Assembly: GCA_012845835.1 (NCBI GenBank)
Contig: JABAKD010000015.1
Span: forward strand, 5,017,778 to 5,081,777
Reading direction: 5' to 3'
DNA length: 64,000 nucleotides
Origin: Undaria pinnatifida
Taxonomy: Eukaryota > Sar > Phaeophyceae > Laminariales > Alariaceae
A model generated the notes under the pieces. The model saw only the letters and a program-made list of their open reading frames with translations. It ran no database searches and was not told where the DNA came from. Shown in pieces: positions 42,527-52,719 of this stretch (position 1 is its first letter; every line of letters begins with the position of its first letter). A program made the position numbers and the translations under genes.

Positions 42527-45500
42527 ATGAGGACCACTATCATGGCTGCTGCTTGCGCCGCTGGCGCCCAGGCCTTCGTTGCCCCCAGGTCAGTCTCGTT
42601 TGATCCTAGCTACGTAGAGGTCGGAGGTGGGCAGTCGTTAGATCGTATTCGTGCATGTTCCACTCTCGAGTAGACATACCACCTGCTGTACTGATTCAAA
42701 GTGGTTAGTTGACCCTGCTGTGGGATTGCGCTCTCGCAGCAGATGGATGCTACAAGTACAATATAGCAGGAAGGTCGCCATGCGCAACTGGACTGGAGCT
42801 CAGCTTGTAGTTTCTCTGTACAGCCCACTCGGTGCTTACTCGCGTAGCTCATTATTAATAGACTACGGAAGCTTTTTCGAAGGCTTCTTTGCGTAAGTTG
42901 TGGTTGACGTGTACCGGTGCTGAACTTGGCATTAAGGTGTCGCATTCAAATGTGCGTACGATAAAACTCTTAATCTTGCACGTTCGCGGCGGCGCGTAGG
43001 CACAGCAGCAGGCAGGGGCACGTACGTGTACGACTACTCATAGTGGTCTCGGACATTTTTCACCATGTTTGCATGCATGGTTTTTTTTGTTGAAAATACT
43101 GAAGAAGGTATTTCTCCGAAGATATTTTGATCAAGACCACTCATCATTCCTACAAGTATTTTGTGGTGGAAACCGAGACATGATGACAGCAGCCCGGTCA
43201 CCTCGTCTTGAAATCGTAACAATGGTCAAATCTACCTGCACAGGCCGGTGCGTGTCAACTGTAGCACTAGTAACTGAGAGTTGCCAATTCGTTACCCCGT
43301 CAGTGCCCCTCGCTCAATTAGTACAGCAGGGTCCAAACGCGTACTCTGCTATTAACCCCTTTAGAGCCCCCGAACCCCTCCCCATACTATATCCAAGTAT
43401 TTTGTCCCCAAAACGGGTTTCCGGTTTCCAGTTGTAAAGGGGTTAATAGTGAACCCAAGTTGTACCGTATGACCTCCAATAACAAGTGTGTTATTATCAG
43501 TTCGATTTGGCGTTTTGTATTACCTGTCACCAAGTATATCGTGAACTGCAACTACTAGGAGGCATGTTTTCTCCTTGTCGACAAGAAAGGCACACATCTC
43601 AGTTCGTTTAATCGTACACGGTAGGAAGTTTACCTTCGAAATTTGTGCGCGGTTGTGGCGCTGTTGCAGTAGTCAACCCTACCTGCTGCGAGGGAAGAAA
43701 TATGAAGTATTTTCGCGATATAAACGAAGCGCGTACAGCCTGTGAGCACTTCAACTACTACGCAAGTATTGGGGTGCTGCTTGTTTCTTATACTAATTCC
43801 ACTTTTTCCTCGTGCGTAACGGCGTGGTGAGGAGGAAAGAGCCTGTGAAGACAAACTGCGCACACATTTCGGAGGACTGCAGCTTTTTTTTGTTTAGCTC
43901 GTGCCTCTACCAGTATGTTCGCATTAATGGCTGTGTTCCCCCCCCCCCCACAGCGGCCCCCTCGTTTTGTTTCCCCCCGCCGCCCCACCTGAACTCAAAC
44001 CTGCCAGAGCAAAACACCACCAGACAGTTGGTATCCACCCTCCTCGCCGGTTGTACAATTTATAGGATATACATATATGAACTGATGCATTCCTTCCACG
44101 CAGATTTGTCCGGGAAAGAGTAATTATTTTTCCGCGCGTGCACACAGATGAAGTTGCCGCCGTCCCCCCCCGCCACACGCCACACGCCCCCTCTTGTTGA
44201 AACCCCGGCCCCCACACCTTGAAATCTCCGCCCTGTCCTCAATCGTTATACGAGTACGACTTAACAGGATACATTATTTCCTTCCACACACAGCTGCAAG
44301 TTTTTGCCCTTCTTCAACACGGGCTTTATAGTTTCCGCGAACAAGACTGATTTAACATCACCCTGTAGAGCCTGGTACAAGCTACACCGTAGTTCCAAAG
44401 GGAGTCGCCTATATCCTTCATGGGGACACCCAGTATTTCGCGCGATCGGAGTATCAAACACAGCGTGCAAAGATGAGTTTCGACGAAATTTTGGAATCTC
44501 AACTGCTGGAGTGTATTTTACTTCTTGACCATCCCGTATCACTGATTTTTTTTTTTTTTTTTATCCTCCGGCGGATGGGGAAAAATAAAGCTTTAGCTCA
44601 CCACACTTCCGCGTATTTTCATACGCGTCGTGTGTCGATTTAACTCAGTTGCTTTCGCAGCCCAACGCTAGCTGGCGCACCCTTCGAGTCCCATTGTAGG
44701 TATAGCGTAAGCTGTCCCTATCATTGGTCCTCGTTACAACCCCGGCAGCAACCGTATCCCTGATCTCCCAGCAACTGGGATGCATCTGCATATTCGTACT
44801 ACCAAGGTAGTGCTTTTGTGACCTTAGTCTACCCGTAAAGCGTGTAATATTTTTTCGCCCATCGATGGCAGGAAGAATTAGGTTGAGTGTGGCACCGTTG
44901 ACCGGCATGATAGCGTACTGTAGCACACGACTCACTGATTTGAACCGTTTCTGCCCATCTTTTTTGTTTTGTTTTTTGCAGCGCCTTCAACGGTGCCGCC
45001 CTGACCACCTCGGCCAAGTCCTCTTCAGCCATGAAGATGTCCTTCGAGTCCGAGATCGGCGCCCAGGCCCCCCTCGGCTTCTGGGACCCGCTCGGCCTCC
45101 TGGCCGACGCCGACCAGGAGCGCTTCGAGCGCCTCCGATACGTGGAGGTGAAGCACGGCCGCATTGCTATGCTCGCCATCGCCGGCCACCTGACCCAGCA
45201 GAACGTGCGCCTCCCCGGCATGCTCTCCAACTCGGCGAACCTCTCTTTCGCTGACATGCCCAACGGTGTGGCGGCTCTGTCCAAGATCCCCCCGGCGGGC
45301 CTCGCCCAGATCTTCGCATTCGTGGGCTTCCTTGAGCTGGCGGTGATGAAGAACGTGGAGGGCTCCTTCCCTGGAGACTTCACCAACGGTGGCAACCCCT
45401 TCGGTTCGTCGTGGGACGCCATGTCCGAGGAGACCCAGAACTCCAAGCGCGCGATCGAGCTCAACAACGGCCGTGCCGCGCAGATGGGCATCCTGGCCCT

Positions 45501-45576
45501 CATGGTACACGAAGAGCTCAACAACCAGCCCTACGTCATCAACGACCTCGTCGGCGCCTCGTACACCTTCAACTGA
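42527..45576 (+). CDS. LHCF: Fucoxanthin-chlorophyll a/c light-harvesting protein, two exons (copy 2)
   Basis: A paralogue of the minus-strand gene with the same structure. Exon 1 (42527-42588) encodes MRTTIMAAACAAGAQAFVAP, followed by a 2,393-bp GT-AG intron and exon 2 (44982-45576, TGA stop), giving 218 residues. The intron is in the same position and phase (phase 2, AG then C). The leader has the same AQA-FVAP plastid motif. Exon 2 starts AFNGAALTTSAKSSSAMKMS in both copies, and the helix motifs EVKHGRIAML and ELNNGRAAQMG are intact. Differences from copy 1 include AIAGHL for AILGHL, NSANLSF for TSENISF, and IFAFVGF for IVVFVGF. Near-identity of exon 2 but different exon 1 and introns points to duplication followed by gene conversion or strong constraint. 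Probably light-regulated together with its partner; that is inference. Confidence 0.95.
43352..43446. mobile_element. 95-bp MITE with TTAA ends (best copy)
   Basis: It begins TTAACCCCTTTAGAGCCCC and ends TTGTAAAGGGGTTAA, so the termini TTAACCCCTTT / AAAGGGGTTAA are perfect inverted repeats including TTAA. The interior reads CCATACTATATCCAAGTA and TTTGTCCCCAAAACGGGTTT. It lies in the LHCF copy-2 intron. Other copies: 61640-61727 and 61724-61813 (adjacent), 63041-63127, 51224 and 51451 regions, 59870-60090 (degenerate), 13795-13880 and 31350-31440 (decayed). TTAA ends are the piggyBac target signature. Confidence 0.75.
44546..44654 (+). repeat. TCCTCCGGCGGATGG dispersed element, copy 2 (LHCF intron)
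   Basis: Near-identical to 39858-39962 and in the same orientation on the plus strand, so it is antisense in one LHCF gene and sense in the other. This excludes its being part of an inverted duplication of the gene pair and implies two insertions or a copying event. Confidence 0.8.
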
Positions 45577-46844
45577 GCGTAGCTTTTAATCCCCCTCCCG
45601 GCAGGAATGATGGATGGGGGGAAATGATTTTGTCGGATAGCCTGTGTCGTCTCTTGCCTCGTGGCATGTTGGCACCACCAGCCCGTTCTGGTGAATAATG
45701 CCTTTCGCGGCCATTTTTGCTGATATCCAACTCAACTGTTAACGCGCGACGTTTGTAAGCAAGACACAACCGAGCGCCAGCCTCCTGCCGTGCATGAGGG
45801 TAATTTTTTGTTGAGGGGGCGTCAGATTTTGTATTAAGCTCTTTTTGGAGTCGCGGCGATGGCCGACGCTTCCTAGATTGAATGTACAGTCGTGGTTCGC
45901 GTTTAGAAATAATTACCATGGTAATAATAAACATAAAAACCGACGTGTGCCTCTCGTTTCTTTTCGGCTGTTATTTGGACCACACGTTTGGAGCGTCCTG
46001 CTCACGTGCCGAGAACATGTTGGATGTGAAACGTTGCCACTCATACCGAACAGGGTGTTTCGATCTCCTTTGCTCCTTGAAAAGGGTGCAAGGATTTGTC
46101 TTCTCTTGCTACTCGGATGACTCGTTTAGTTTAGTCCACATATATGGAATGTTTGCATCACCCCTTTACTACGTTATATTCTGTTTTTGTCAAGCGGCAC
46201 ATACTTTTTAGGAGAAAGGCGTTACTTCAGCTCTAGCGCGGAAAGTTGGATCCAGAAAGTCGAGTGACGGATGGTGGATGAGTTGTGACTATTTTGTGTT
46301 GATTTTCTACGTGAGAGCTGTTAAGGGAAAAGCAGAGGGTGACAATCACCCGCCGGGCTTTCCCACTTGGTTGGTAACGCACTAAAACTATCGTTACTCA
46401 AGACGTCTTGAAATATTCTTTGGTTTATAGGCGACCTGAACACTCCAATAGTGTAAAAAAATGCAGCTTCCATTAATATTACAATTTGCGCGCGTGGGGG
46501 TACACACGTTGTTTGTCGGACCGACGCGTCTTCATCCGTATACAGCGGCGGCCCGCGCTGACGGAGTAGCGAAGGGGACCGATGGTAGAGGGACAGCTCG
46601 TGCTATCAGGGGAACGCTAGAATGCTAATGCAGTTGCCGACTTCAAATGATAAATAGGCCTATACATCAAAGTTTGGTTCATTTTTTCCCATCCGCAGGA
46701 GATGTGAAGAAATATTTTTTTTGGCTTCCCTTGAATTAAACTAAATGAAAAACGTCGGGGATCCTCACCGATCCCTACTCGCACGAATAATACACCAGGT
46801 ATCTTTATTAAGGGGAGGTCACGGAATGGGAGCCGTATGAAATT
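45577..46844. other. 3' flank of LHCF copy 2, nothing else recognised
   Basis: Should include the 3' untranslated region. Only short frames; an AT-rich tract lies near 46440-46490. Confidence 0.4.
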
Positions 46845-46915
46845 ATATCAAAATAAAATTACACTCCATCTGTGACACCGAAGATTTTGTCGAATCTCAT
46901 TTTTGCGAGATATGT
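46845..46915 (+). repeat. AGCTGTGAG dispersed family, short copy
   Basis: ATTATATCAAAATAAAATTA followed by ACTCCATCTGTGACACCGAA and a TCGAATCTCATTTTTGC segment, a diverged core of the family. Confidence 0.75.
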
Positions 46916-47389
46916 ACCAGGTAGCACGTTGATGGGTTGGAGCTGTGCTCTTATTACCCATTTCCGAAGAGATCTTGTCACAGCAACTCGCATAATCAAG
47001 TCAGTGGTCATAAGACGCTCATTATATAAAGTGGAAGAGTACCCTGGCTGTGGATGAGAGAAAACTGTAAACAAACGAGATGTCGTGACCACAACAAAAA
47101 AATATGTAGATCGTTTCCTGGCTGAGGTGTGAAATTCTCGCTTATCTGTGCGAGTATTTCGGACACGGCGTCCACAGCCAGCCGCGGTGCTCCAGTTATC
47201 AAAACACCCTCTCCAAAGCTGTCATGTTCTTGGTCCACTGGGAGAACAATTCGAAAACCAGGGCATAAATTAAGGTTCCGGCGTCTGTTGCGCGTCGCGC
47301 GCAGAAGCCGCCGTACGTCACAGGCATTTTTTCGACGTCATTTTATTAAAGATGATTATCTAGTGCATAGTTTATACTTCGTACCTGGT

Positions 47390-47735
47390 ATATTATGAAA
47401 TAAAAATACACCAGCTGTGAGATCGAAGATTTTGTCGAAACTTATCTTTGCGAGATGTGTGTGATACTCCAATCGCGCGTATTACGGGGCATGTGTATAG
47501 GTCGGCGACTCCCCTCGGAATAACGGTGTAGCTTGTATCTGGGTCGACAGGGTGATGTTAGTCAGTCTGTGCGCGGAAACTATACAATCCGTTTTTGAGG
47601 GGGGCAAAATCTGACAGCTGTGCGTGGAAGGAAATGCATCAGTTTATCGAGTAGAGTGTATCCTGTAAGTCGTCAAGTGTATCCTGCAAGTCGTACAACC
47701 AGTGAGGAGAGGGCGGAGTGCTCGAAGGGGTGGGA
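47390..47735 (+). repeat. AGCTGTGAG dispersed family, long copy 2
   Basis: It aligns with 32060-32400 throughout, including GTCGGCGACTCCCCT, GTGCGCGGAAACTATA and AAATCTGACAGCTGTG, and is preceded by GTACCTGGTATATTATG. It contains a small internal duplication GTATCCTG(T/C)AAGTCGT. Confidence 0.85.
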
Positions 47736-48548
47736 GGGGATTTCCAACAGCTTTTAAATGTATTTAGGTCGCATAGATGTAGGGACTTGCTAAACACGTG
47801 GTGCTAGGTCTAGGCGATGGTGCGGATGGTGGGGAAGGACGGGGCGTTGGGGGGGGGGGAGAGAGAGCTGAATTGGAGCTACGGCATGGATGGCTAGAAA
47901 TATGATTAGGTGAAACAATTTTTAGGTGTGGTATACAATGTTTTACAGCTTCGTGGTGTGCTCTTGTACATGGATCGCAATATAGAACATTTCAATCGAT
48001 AGGTGTAACCATGTAATCACCATGAATATATATACCGTGCCGATGTGGGGCTCTGAGGTCGCTAATTATACGACATATTATACATATTGCAAAATACAAC
48101 AAGCGAGGTGATGTGGTCATCATGCAATGACACCACCCAACCATTGAGCACGATCGTCGAGGGGGAGAATCGGCAGTGTTTTTAAAGGAGCGCTTGATGC
48201 ACACGCGCTCAATTACGTTACTTCGTCAGGCATACTTCGTTTGGCAGAGGCTGGGAGGCGATCGATATTATATTTACGCCCGAAGACAAGTTGATTTGAC
48301 AAAGTGCGTTTTAGACGTTTTGCGTTGTTTATTTTCGCCCACGACGAAAAAGACAAAGAAACAGGCGCCAAAGGAATCTCGCCCCACCGGCAAGTTGCAA
48401 GGAAGAAAAAATACGTTTTTTCTCTAGAGTCGAAAAAGTTGAGCGGCTGTTGAAACAAACACGTGTTGCGCGAAACAACAGCTAATAATAGCTAATGCCC
48501 TGGTGCAAACGCGAGGAGAGCGATGGGTTCAGTGTATAGACATATTTC
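47736..48548. other. Intergenic stretch, no recognised gene
   Basis: Short frames on both strands near 48176-48458 overlap each other and have no family match. Confidence 0.4.
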
Positions 48549-49840
48549 TAAGATACGGCCTCGAAACGTTCGAGGAATCCAACGTAACTTAGCCGAATCT
48601 CGAGGCGTGGCCGTGGCCAGTTGACTTTCAAGCCACCACCGCTCCTCGATAGTTAGTTCTTCATTTTTGGGGGTTATGAGGCTTGAGTCTTTGTCTTTGG
48701 GTTGTTCGTAGTGTCCTGAGAGTCTTCGTCGGCTTTTGGGGCGGTTCTCTCCATTATGTTTTCCTTTTTGTCCTGCCGAGCCCCCTGCTCAGTGCCGGGC
48801 CAGGGTTTGGGTACAACGCCGCCATCTGAGGCGCAGGGCTGTCGCTTTTTCGTCGTTGTTCAATATCGCCCTGCCGACGCCCTCCTCAGCCCAGAGCCGA
48901 GGGGCGACCAGGGTACCTTGTTCGCGCGTAACGTGGTACACACAGGGCTTTTATTTTTATTTTTATTTTTCACACACATTTACTTTCCAGCTTCTGGACA
49001 AACCGTGGTCACAGGTGTCGTCCCTTCTCCCCTACGGTTCTTGCCTTCAAATTTTATCGCGCATGGGGTTCAGCAATCCCATTGCTCATCGATTTTTCAT
49101 CGAGTGTTGCTAACTCACGCTCTCGCGCTTTCCGCAAGTCAATTTGTGCACAAGAAAAAGTCCCCACAAATTTATGCGAGTATGCACTCCGGAGGATTCT
49201 AATTGACGAAACTGACCTTTACCAGGCTCGAGGATAACCTGATACGCCACCGGGGCGACCGGTTCATGTACGGATCTGTGTGCCATCTTTATCTTTTGTG
49301 TGTTGTATTTGTTCTACTCTTTTTTTGACTATACACTTTCCTCCCTCGCGGGGCTGTAGGTGTTGCCACCTTCCATCCCGGGTATTTGTCGTTTCCTCGT
49401 CTAACCCCCCCGCCATGCCGATGGCCCGCGGGAGATTTTTCGCATGACTTCTCCCTTGTGTTAGCGCCTGTGTTCCCCTCCATATCGACGAAGGCTCGCC
49501 TCGACATAGTATTTTTCCTGTGGTTCGTTTGCCGTAGAGCCTTTCCTCCCCCCCCCCGCCAAACCGGCGGTATGCGGCAGGTTCTAGAGCCTTTTTTGCC
49601 CCCCCCCGCCACACCGGCGGCACGCGACAGGTTTTTGATGGGTGACTTTTGCCTTGTTGTAGGGTCTGCGTTTCTTTCAACTGCTTTTCTTCGCGTGTTC
49701 CTGGCTTCATAGCCAGACAGTTGGAAGTGTGGGAGTGGGTTGTGAGGAGCCGCATCTTCGACTCATGGTCTAGTTTGTAGAACCGGAGTTTCCCCGAATC
49801 TCCCATATTTCTGCATATGCGACTCATCAGGGTGGGCTAG
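48549..49840 (+). mobile_element. LTR-retroelement 3' internal region, copy 2, with nested SINE
   Basis: 48549-48566 repeats the first bases of the LTR (TAAGATACGGCCTCGAAA). From 48567 it follows the 2570-3479 internal region closely (CGAATCTCGAGGCG, TTCAATATCGCCCTGCCGAC, CCTCCATATCGACGA) except for an insertion from about 48911 to 49262 that contains a SINE. It ends at the LTR that starts at 49841. The minus strand holds a 187-residue open frame (49264-49827) that starts MSRICRNMGDSGKLRFYKLD. Confidence 0.7.
48970..49260 (-). mobile_element. tRNA-derived SINE, copy 2 (nested in retroelement)
   Basis: Same box A (GTGGCGTATCAGG), body and CTGGAAAGTAAATGTG tail as the copy at 25684-25970. Here it sits inside retroelement copy 2. 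GGGGCGACC occurs on both sides of the insertion (48900-48908 and 49252-49260), while the unfilled site in copy 1 has one GGCGACC, which looks like a target-site duplication. Box B is damaged in this copy (the GTTCGAACC region is altered). Confidence 0.75.
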
Positions 49841-50102
49841 TATTAAGATACGGCCTCGAAAGGCCTGTAATTATCCAAATTTGAGATCATTTGGATGGGT
49901 TTCGTATGATAAAGTTGGCGTTTTATATTCGGGAAAGTTAGGAAATAGATCGGAGGCGCACGTGCCTCCGATCTCAAAAGCCATCCGCTCTGGTGGAATC
50001 GAATAAAGCTACGTCTCTACGAAGGCAAAGAAAGTGAGTACTCTCCGAGGAACTGCTCAATTGGCAGACCCGCAGGGGGCACTCTGTGTCCCCACCCTAT
50101 AA
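49841..50102 (+). mobile_element. LTR, copy 4 (plus orientation)
   Basis: It starts TATTAAGATACGGCC and ends ACCCTATAACC. It holds TTTATATTCGG, the palindromic AGATCGGAGGCGCACGTGCC segment and AATAAAGC. It directly follows the internal region of copy 2. Confidence 0.7.
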
Positions 50103-50362
50103 CCTTACAATATCCGGACGAAATGATCCCAAGGAAGCCACGATGTCTTTGGTTGTGAGTGCTCCCTCCATCCATGTTGTTTGGGAGCAATTCGGTTCTG
50201 AAACTCTCTAAGCGGGCCACTACTACTTGCCAAAAAAAACTGAACACGTCACAGAAGTAAGTTGGTCGACTTGCGTACAGTGTGGTGATACTCTCGTCGT
50301 ACTGTACAGCACGCTCTTTCTTGGCGCTTGATACGATTGTTGTCGTTTTTTTACCGCTATAG

Positions 50363-50394
50363 CCCTAACCCTAACCCTAACCCTACACCTAACC
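50363..50394 (+). repeat. Interstitial telomere-type repeat (CCCTAA)n
   Basis: Three perfect CCCTAA units followed by CCCTACACCTAACC. It abuts the end of LTR copy 5. Confidence 0.85.
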
Positions 50395-50662
50395 GTATTG
50401 AACGGAGACACAGAGTGTCCCCTGCAGGTCTGCCAATTGAGCAGGTCCTCGGAGAGTACTCGACTTCTTAGCCTTCGCAGAGATATAGCTTTATTCGATT
50501 CCTCCAGAGCCCCGGATGGCTTCTGAGATCCGACGCACGTGCCTCGGATCCGATCTAGTTCCTGACTATCCCGGATATAAAACGCCAACCTTATCGTACG
50601 AAACCCATCCAAATGATCTCAAACTCGGATAATTACAGGCCTTTCGAGGCCTTATCTTAACA
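50391..50662 (-). mobile_element. LTR, copy 5 (minus orientation, more diverged)
   Basis: Inverted copy, starting TGTTAAGATAAGGCC at 50662 on the minus strand. The palindrome region (50526-50556) is disrupted, but CACGTGCCT remains. The other end lies against the telomere-type tract. Confidence 0.65.
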
Positions 50663-51103
50663 CTAACCCCAAGGAAAGGAGGCGTGAATGTCAGGGACGC
50701 GTGTTGGTACCGGTCCCCGTTCGCGAACGGTTTTCGGAAAAAAAACATTTTATGAGGTTCTCGGAAAAATCGGGGTCATCAAGGTTTGGCAACACCCCCC
50801 CTGTGAAGAAACGCCTCCTCCAGATGCATGCCAGAACCCCCCCCCCCTTTTTGACATGTTTATCTCAAGGAGATGATAGCCACACCTATCCCCCACTGCA
50901 TGTTTTTTGCGATGGTTAGCGGTTCTTGAGTGCGGTTATGATCATTGATCGCTCGTTTTGCGGTAATACTCCGATCCTTTCGCATTCAGATGCCAGGATC
51001 TAGATCTGTGCAAACCTAGTCCATGTGCACACAACATGCACAACAAGTATCATACGTAAAGAGCTCGTCAACACCCGTTGTACTGTGAAAATCACAAAGC
51101 AGT
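50663..51103. other. Intergenic stretch, no gene recognised
   Basis: Only short frames and a C run near 50836. Confidence 0.4.
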
Positions 51104-51548
51104 ATATATACTGCCAACTTAACATCGTAGCAGCCTTCACCATCATCACCTTTCGTTGCGGACATGCACGCATGTATGCATGCATGCATGCGCATGCAGT
51201 AATGGTCCCGGAATAAGGCGGTCTTAACGCCTACACAACTTGAAACCCGTTTTTGGGGACAAAATTACTTGGGATTAGTATAGGGAGGGGTTTGGGCGCT
51301 CCAAAGGTATCCCTAAACAAAGCGGTCAAAATATATACTGCCAACTCAACATCGTAGAAGCCTTCACCATCATCACCTTTCGTTGCGGACAGGCACGCAT
51401 GTAGGCATGCATGCATGCGCATACAGTAATGGTCCCGGAATAAGGCGGTCTTAACGCCTATGCAACTTGAAACTCGTTTTTGGGGACATAATTAGTATAG
51501 GGAGGGGTTTGGGCGCTCCGACGGTATCCCTAAACAAAGCGGTCAAAA
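51104..51548 (+). repeat. 227-bp tandem duplication containing a MITE copy
   Basis: ATATATACTGCCAACT recurs at 51104 and 51331. Both units carry CTTCACCATCATCACCTTTC, a GCATGCATGCATGCGCAT run and a TTAACGCCTA...GGGGACA MITE segment. The second unit lacks about 9 bp in the MITE part. Confidence 0.9.
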
Positions 51549-52244
51549 TCGCGTGGTACGCCTGAAATTCTCAATACGGCAGCGACTACCTTGTTCACGG
51601 CTGGCCCCATAGTACGGCGAGCTACCGCTCTATCGAGGGCAGAGTTGAGGCGTCCACATCTGTACAGACGCCATTTACCTTGACACTGGTCAACAGCCCC
51701 CATGCTGTTTTCTAATGTGTAATGCGCTATCCGTCCTATTAGTGAATAAAGCGGGACTGCTTCAACGGTAACCCCCCTAAAAAAAACCCGGCAATTTTTC
51801 TTTCAACCTATAGACTAATAGAACGTTTCAGGGCTGCCCGACACGAGGAAGGATGCTACGAGAAAAACATCTACACGGATTTCATGTTTGCAAAGGACTA
51901 CTACTACTACTACTACTATCGAATGACGATGCCGGGGTGGCGAGGGCCGCCGTATTTCAAGAGGTGCAGCCGGGAGCTGGTTTCAAAACCGGCGATTTCA
52001 TTCAGGAAAAGTTGAGGGGGGCTACCCTAGTGAGACTCGCGGTTGCCCCCGATAAGTCGAAAATAGTAGGCAGTCTAGCACACCACCCCCTCGTTCGGGA
52101 ACCACTACTACTAATACTGCTGTGTGTATGCGTGTATGCATGCCTGCGCGAGCATACAAGTTGATACATTGAAAAAAAAAATAACGGCATCATCCGTCGC
52201 CGGTGTAGATGCGGTCAAACAAAAAAAACGAACCGTTCCTATTT
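51549..52244. other. Stretch with one weak plus-strand frame
   Basis: A frame at 51853-52164 begins inside CTA microsatellite sequence (poly-Leu) and continues AGVARAAVFQEVQPGAGFKT, but it has no family match and ends in low-complexity Val/Cys. I do not call it a gene. Confidence 0.3.
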
Positions 52245-52719
52245 TCAAGTGTAACATGTGTGCTTGTGTGGTGACCACAGCATCAAAGAGTAAACATCGG
52301 CAGTACGGTAGAGACCTAACAATCTGGCCGCGCGAATCTTGGACAGTAGCTTGCGCTCCTTCTCATTGGCCGAGGACCACATGGCGGTCCGCAGCTATGG
52401 GCTATGACTCGTAGTGCAAAGAGAGGGTAGGTCCGCAGACCGATTTTATCTTTCAATCGAAAAGCGAGCGCAGCTGCATTTCTCGCCCGTTTTCGGTCCT
52501 TTTTGGGCCCGGGTTGGGATCAGGGCTCCTAGGGGTTGGGTAAAAGTTTGGGATTGGGTCGGGTCTACGCGCGTACCTTGAAGTGCTCCCTGTCCCGCAA
52601 ACGCGAACAGCCTACCGCCCCAAAGACCCGCTCTACGAGATGGTAAGGCCAGCTCACGGCTGCGGATCGATGCCACACAACCTCCTCAAAGCACTGGATG
52701 ATGGTGAGGATAATTTGAG
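52245..52719 (-). CDS. Unrecognised two-exon reading frame (C-terminal part)
   Basis: Minus-strand exon 52719-52577 follows a good acceptor (TTCTATCCCTCAG) and ends at a GTACGC donor in phase 0. It encodes a hydrophobic start (QIILTIIQCFEEVVWHR) and then WPYHLVERVFGAVGCSRLRD. The next exon, 52394-52245, follows a CCCATAG acceptor in phase 0, reads LRTAMWSSANEKERKLLSKI and then RAARLLGLYRT, and ends at TGA 52245-52247. The joined sequence looks like real protein with a charged helix, but I do not recognise the family. Upstream exons would lie between 52720 and 54612. A GTCTCT at 52314 could be an alternative donor. Confidence 0.35.
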
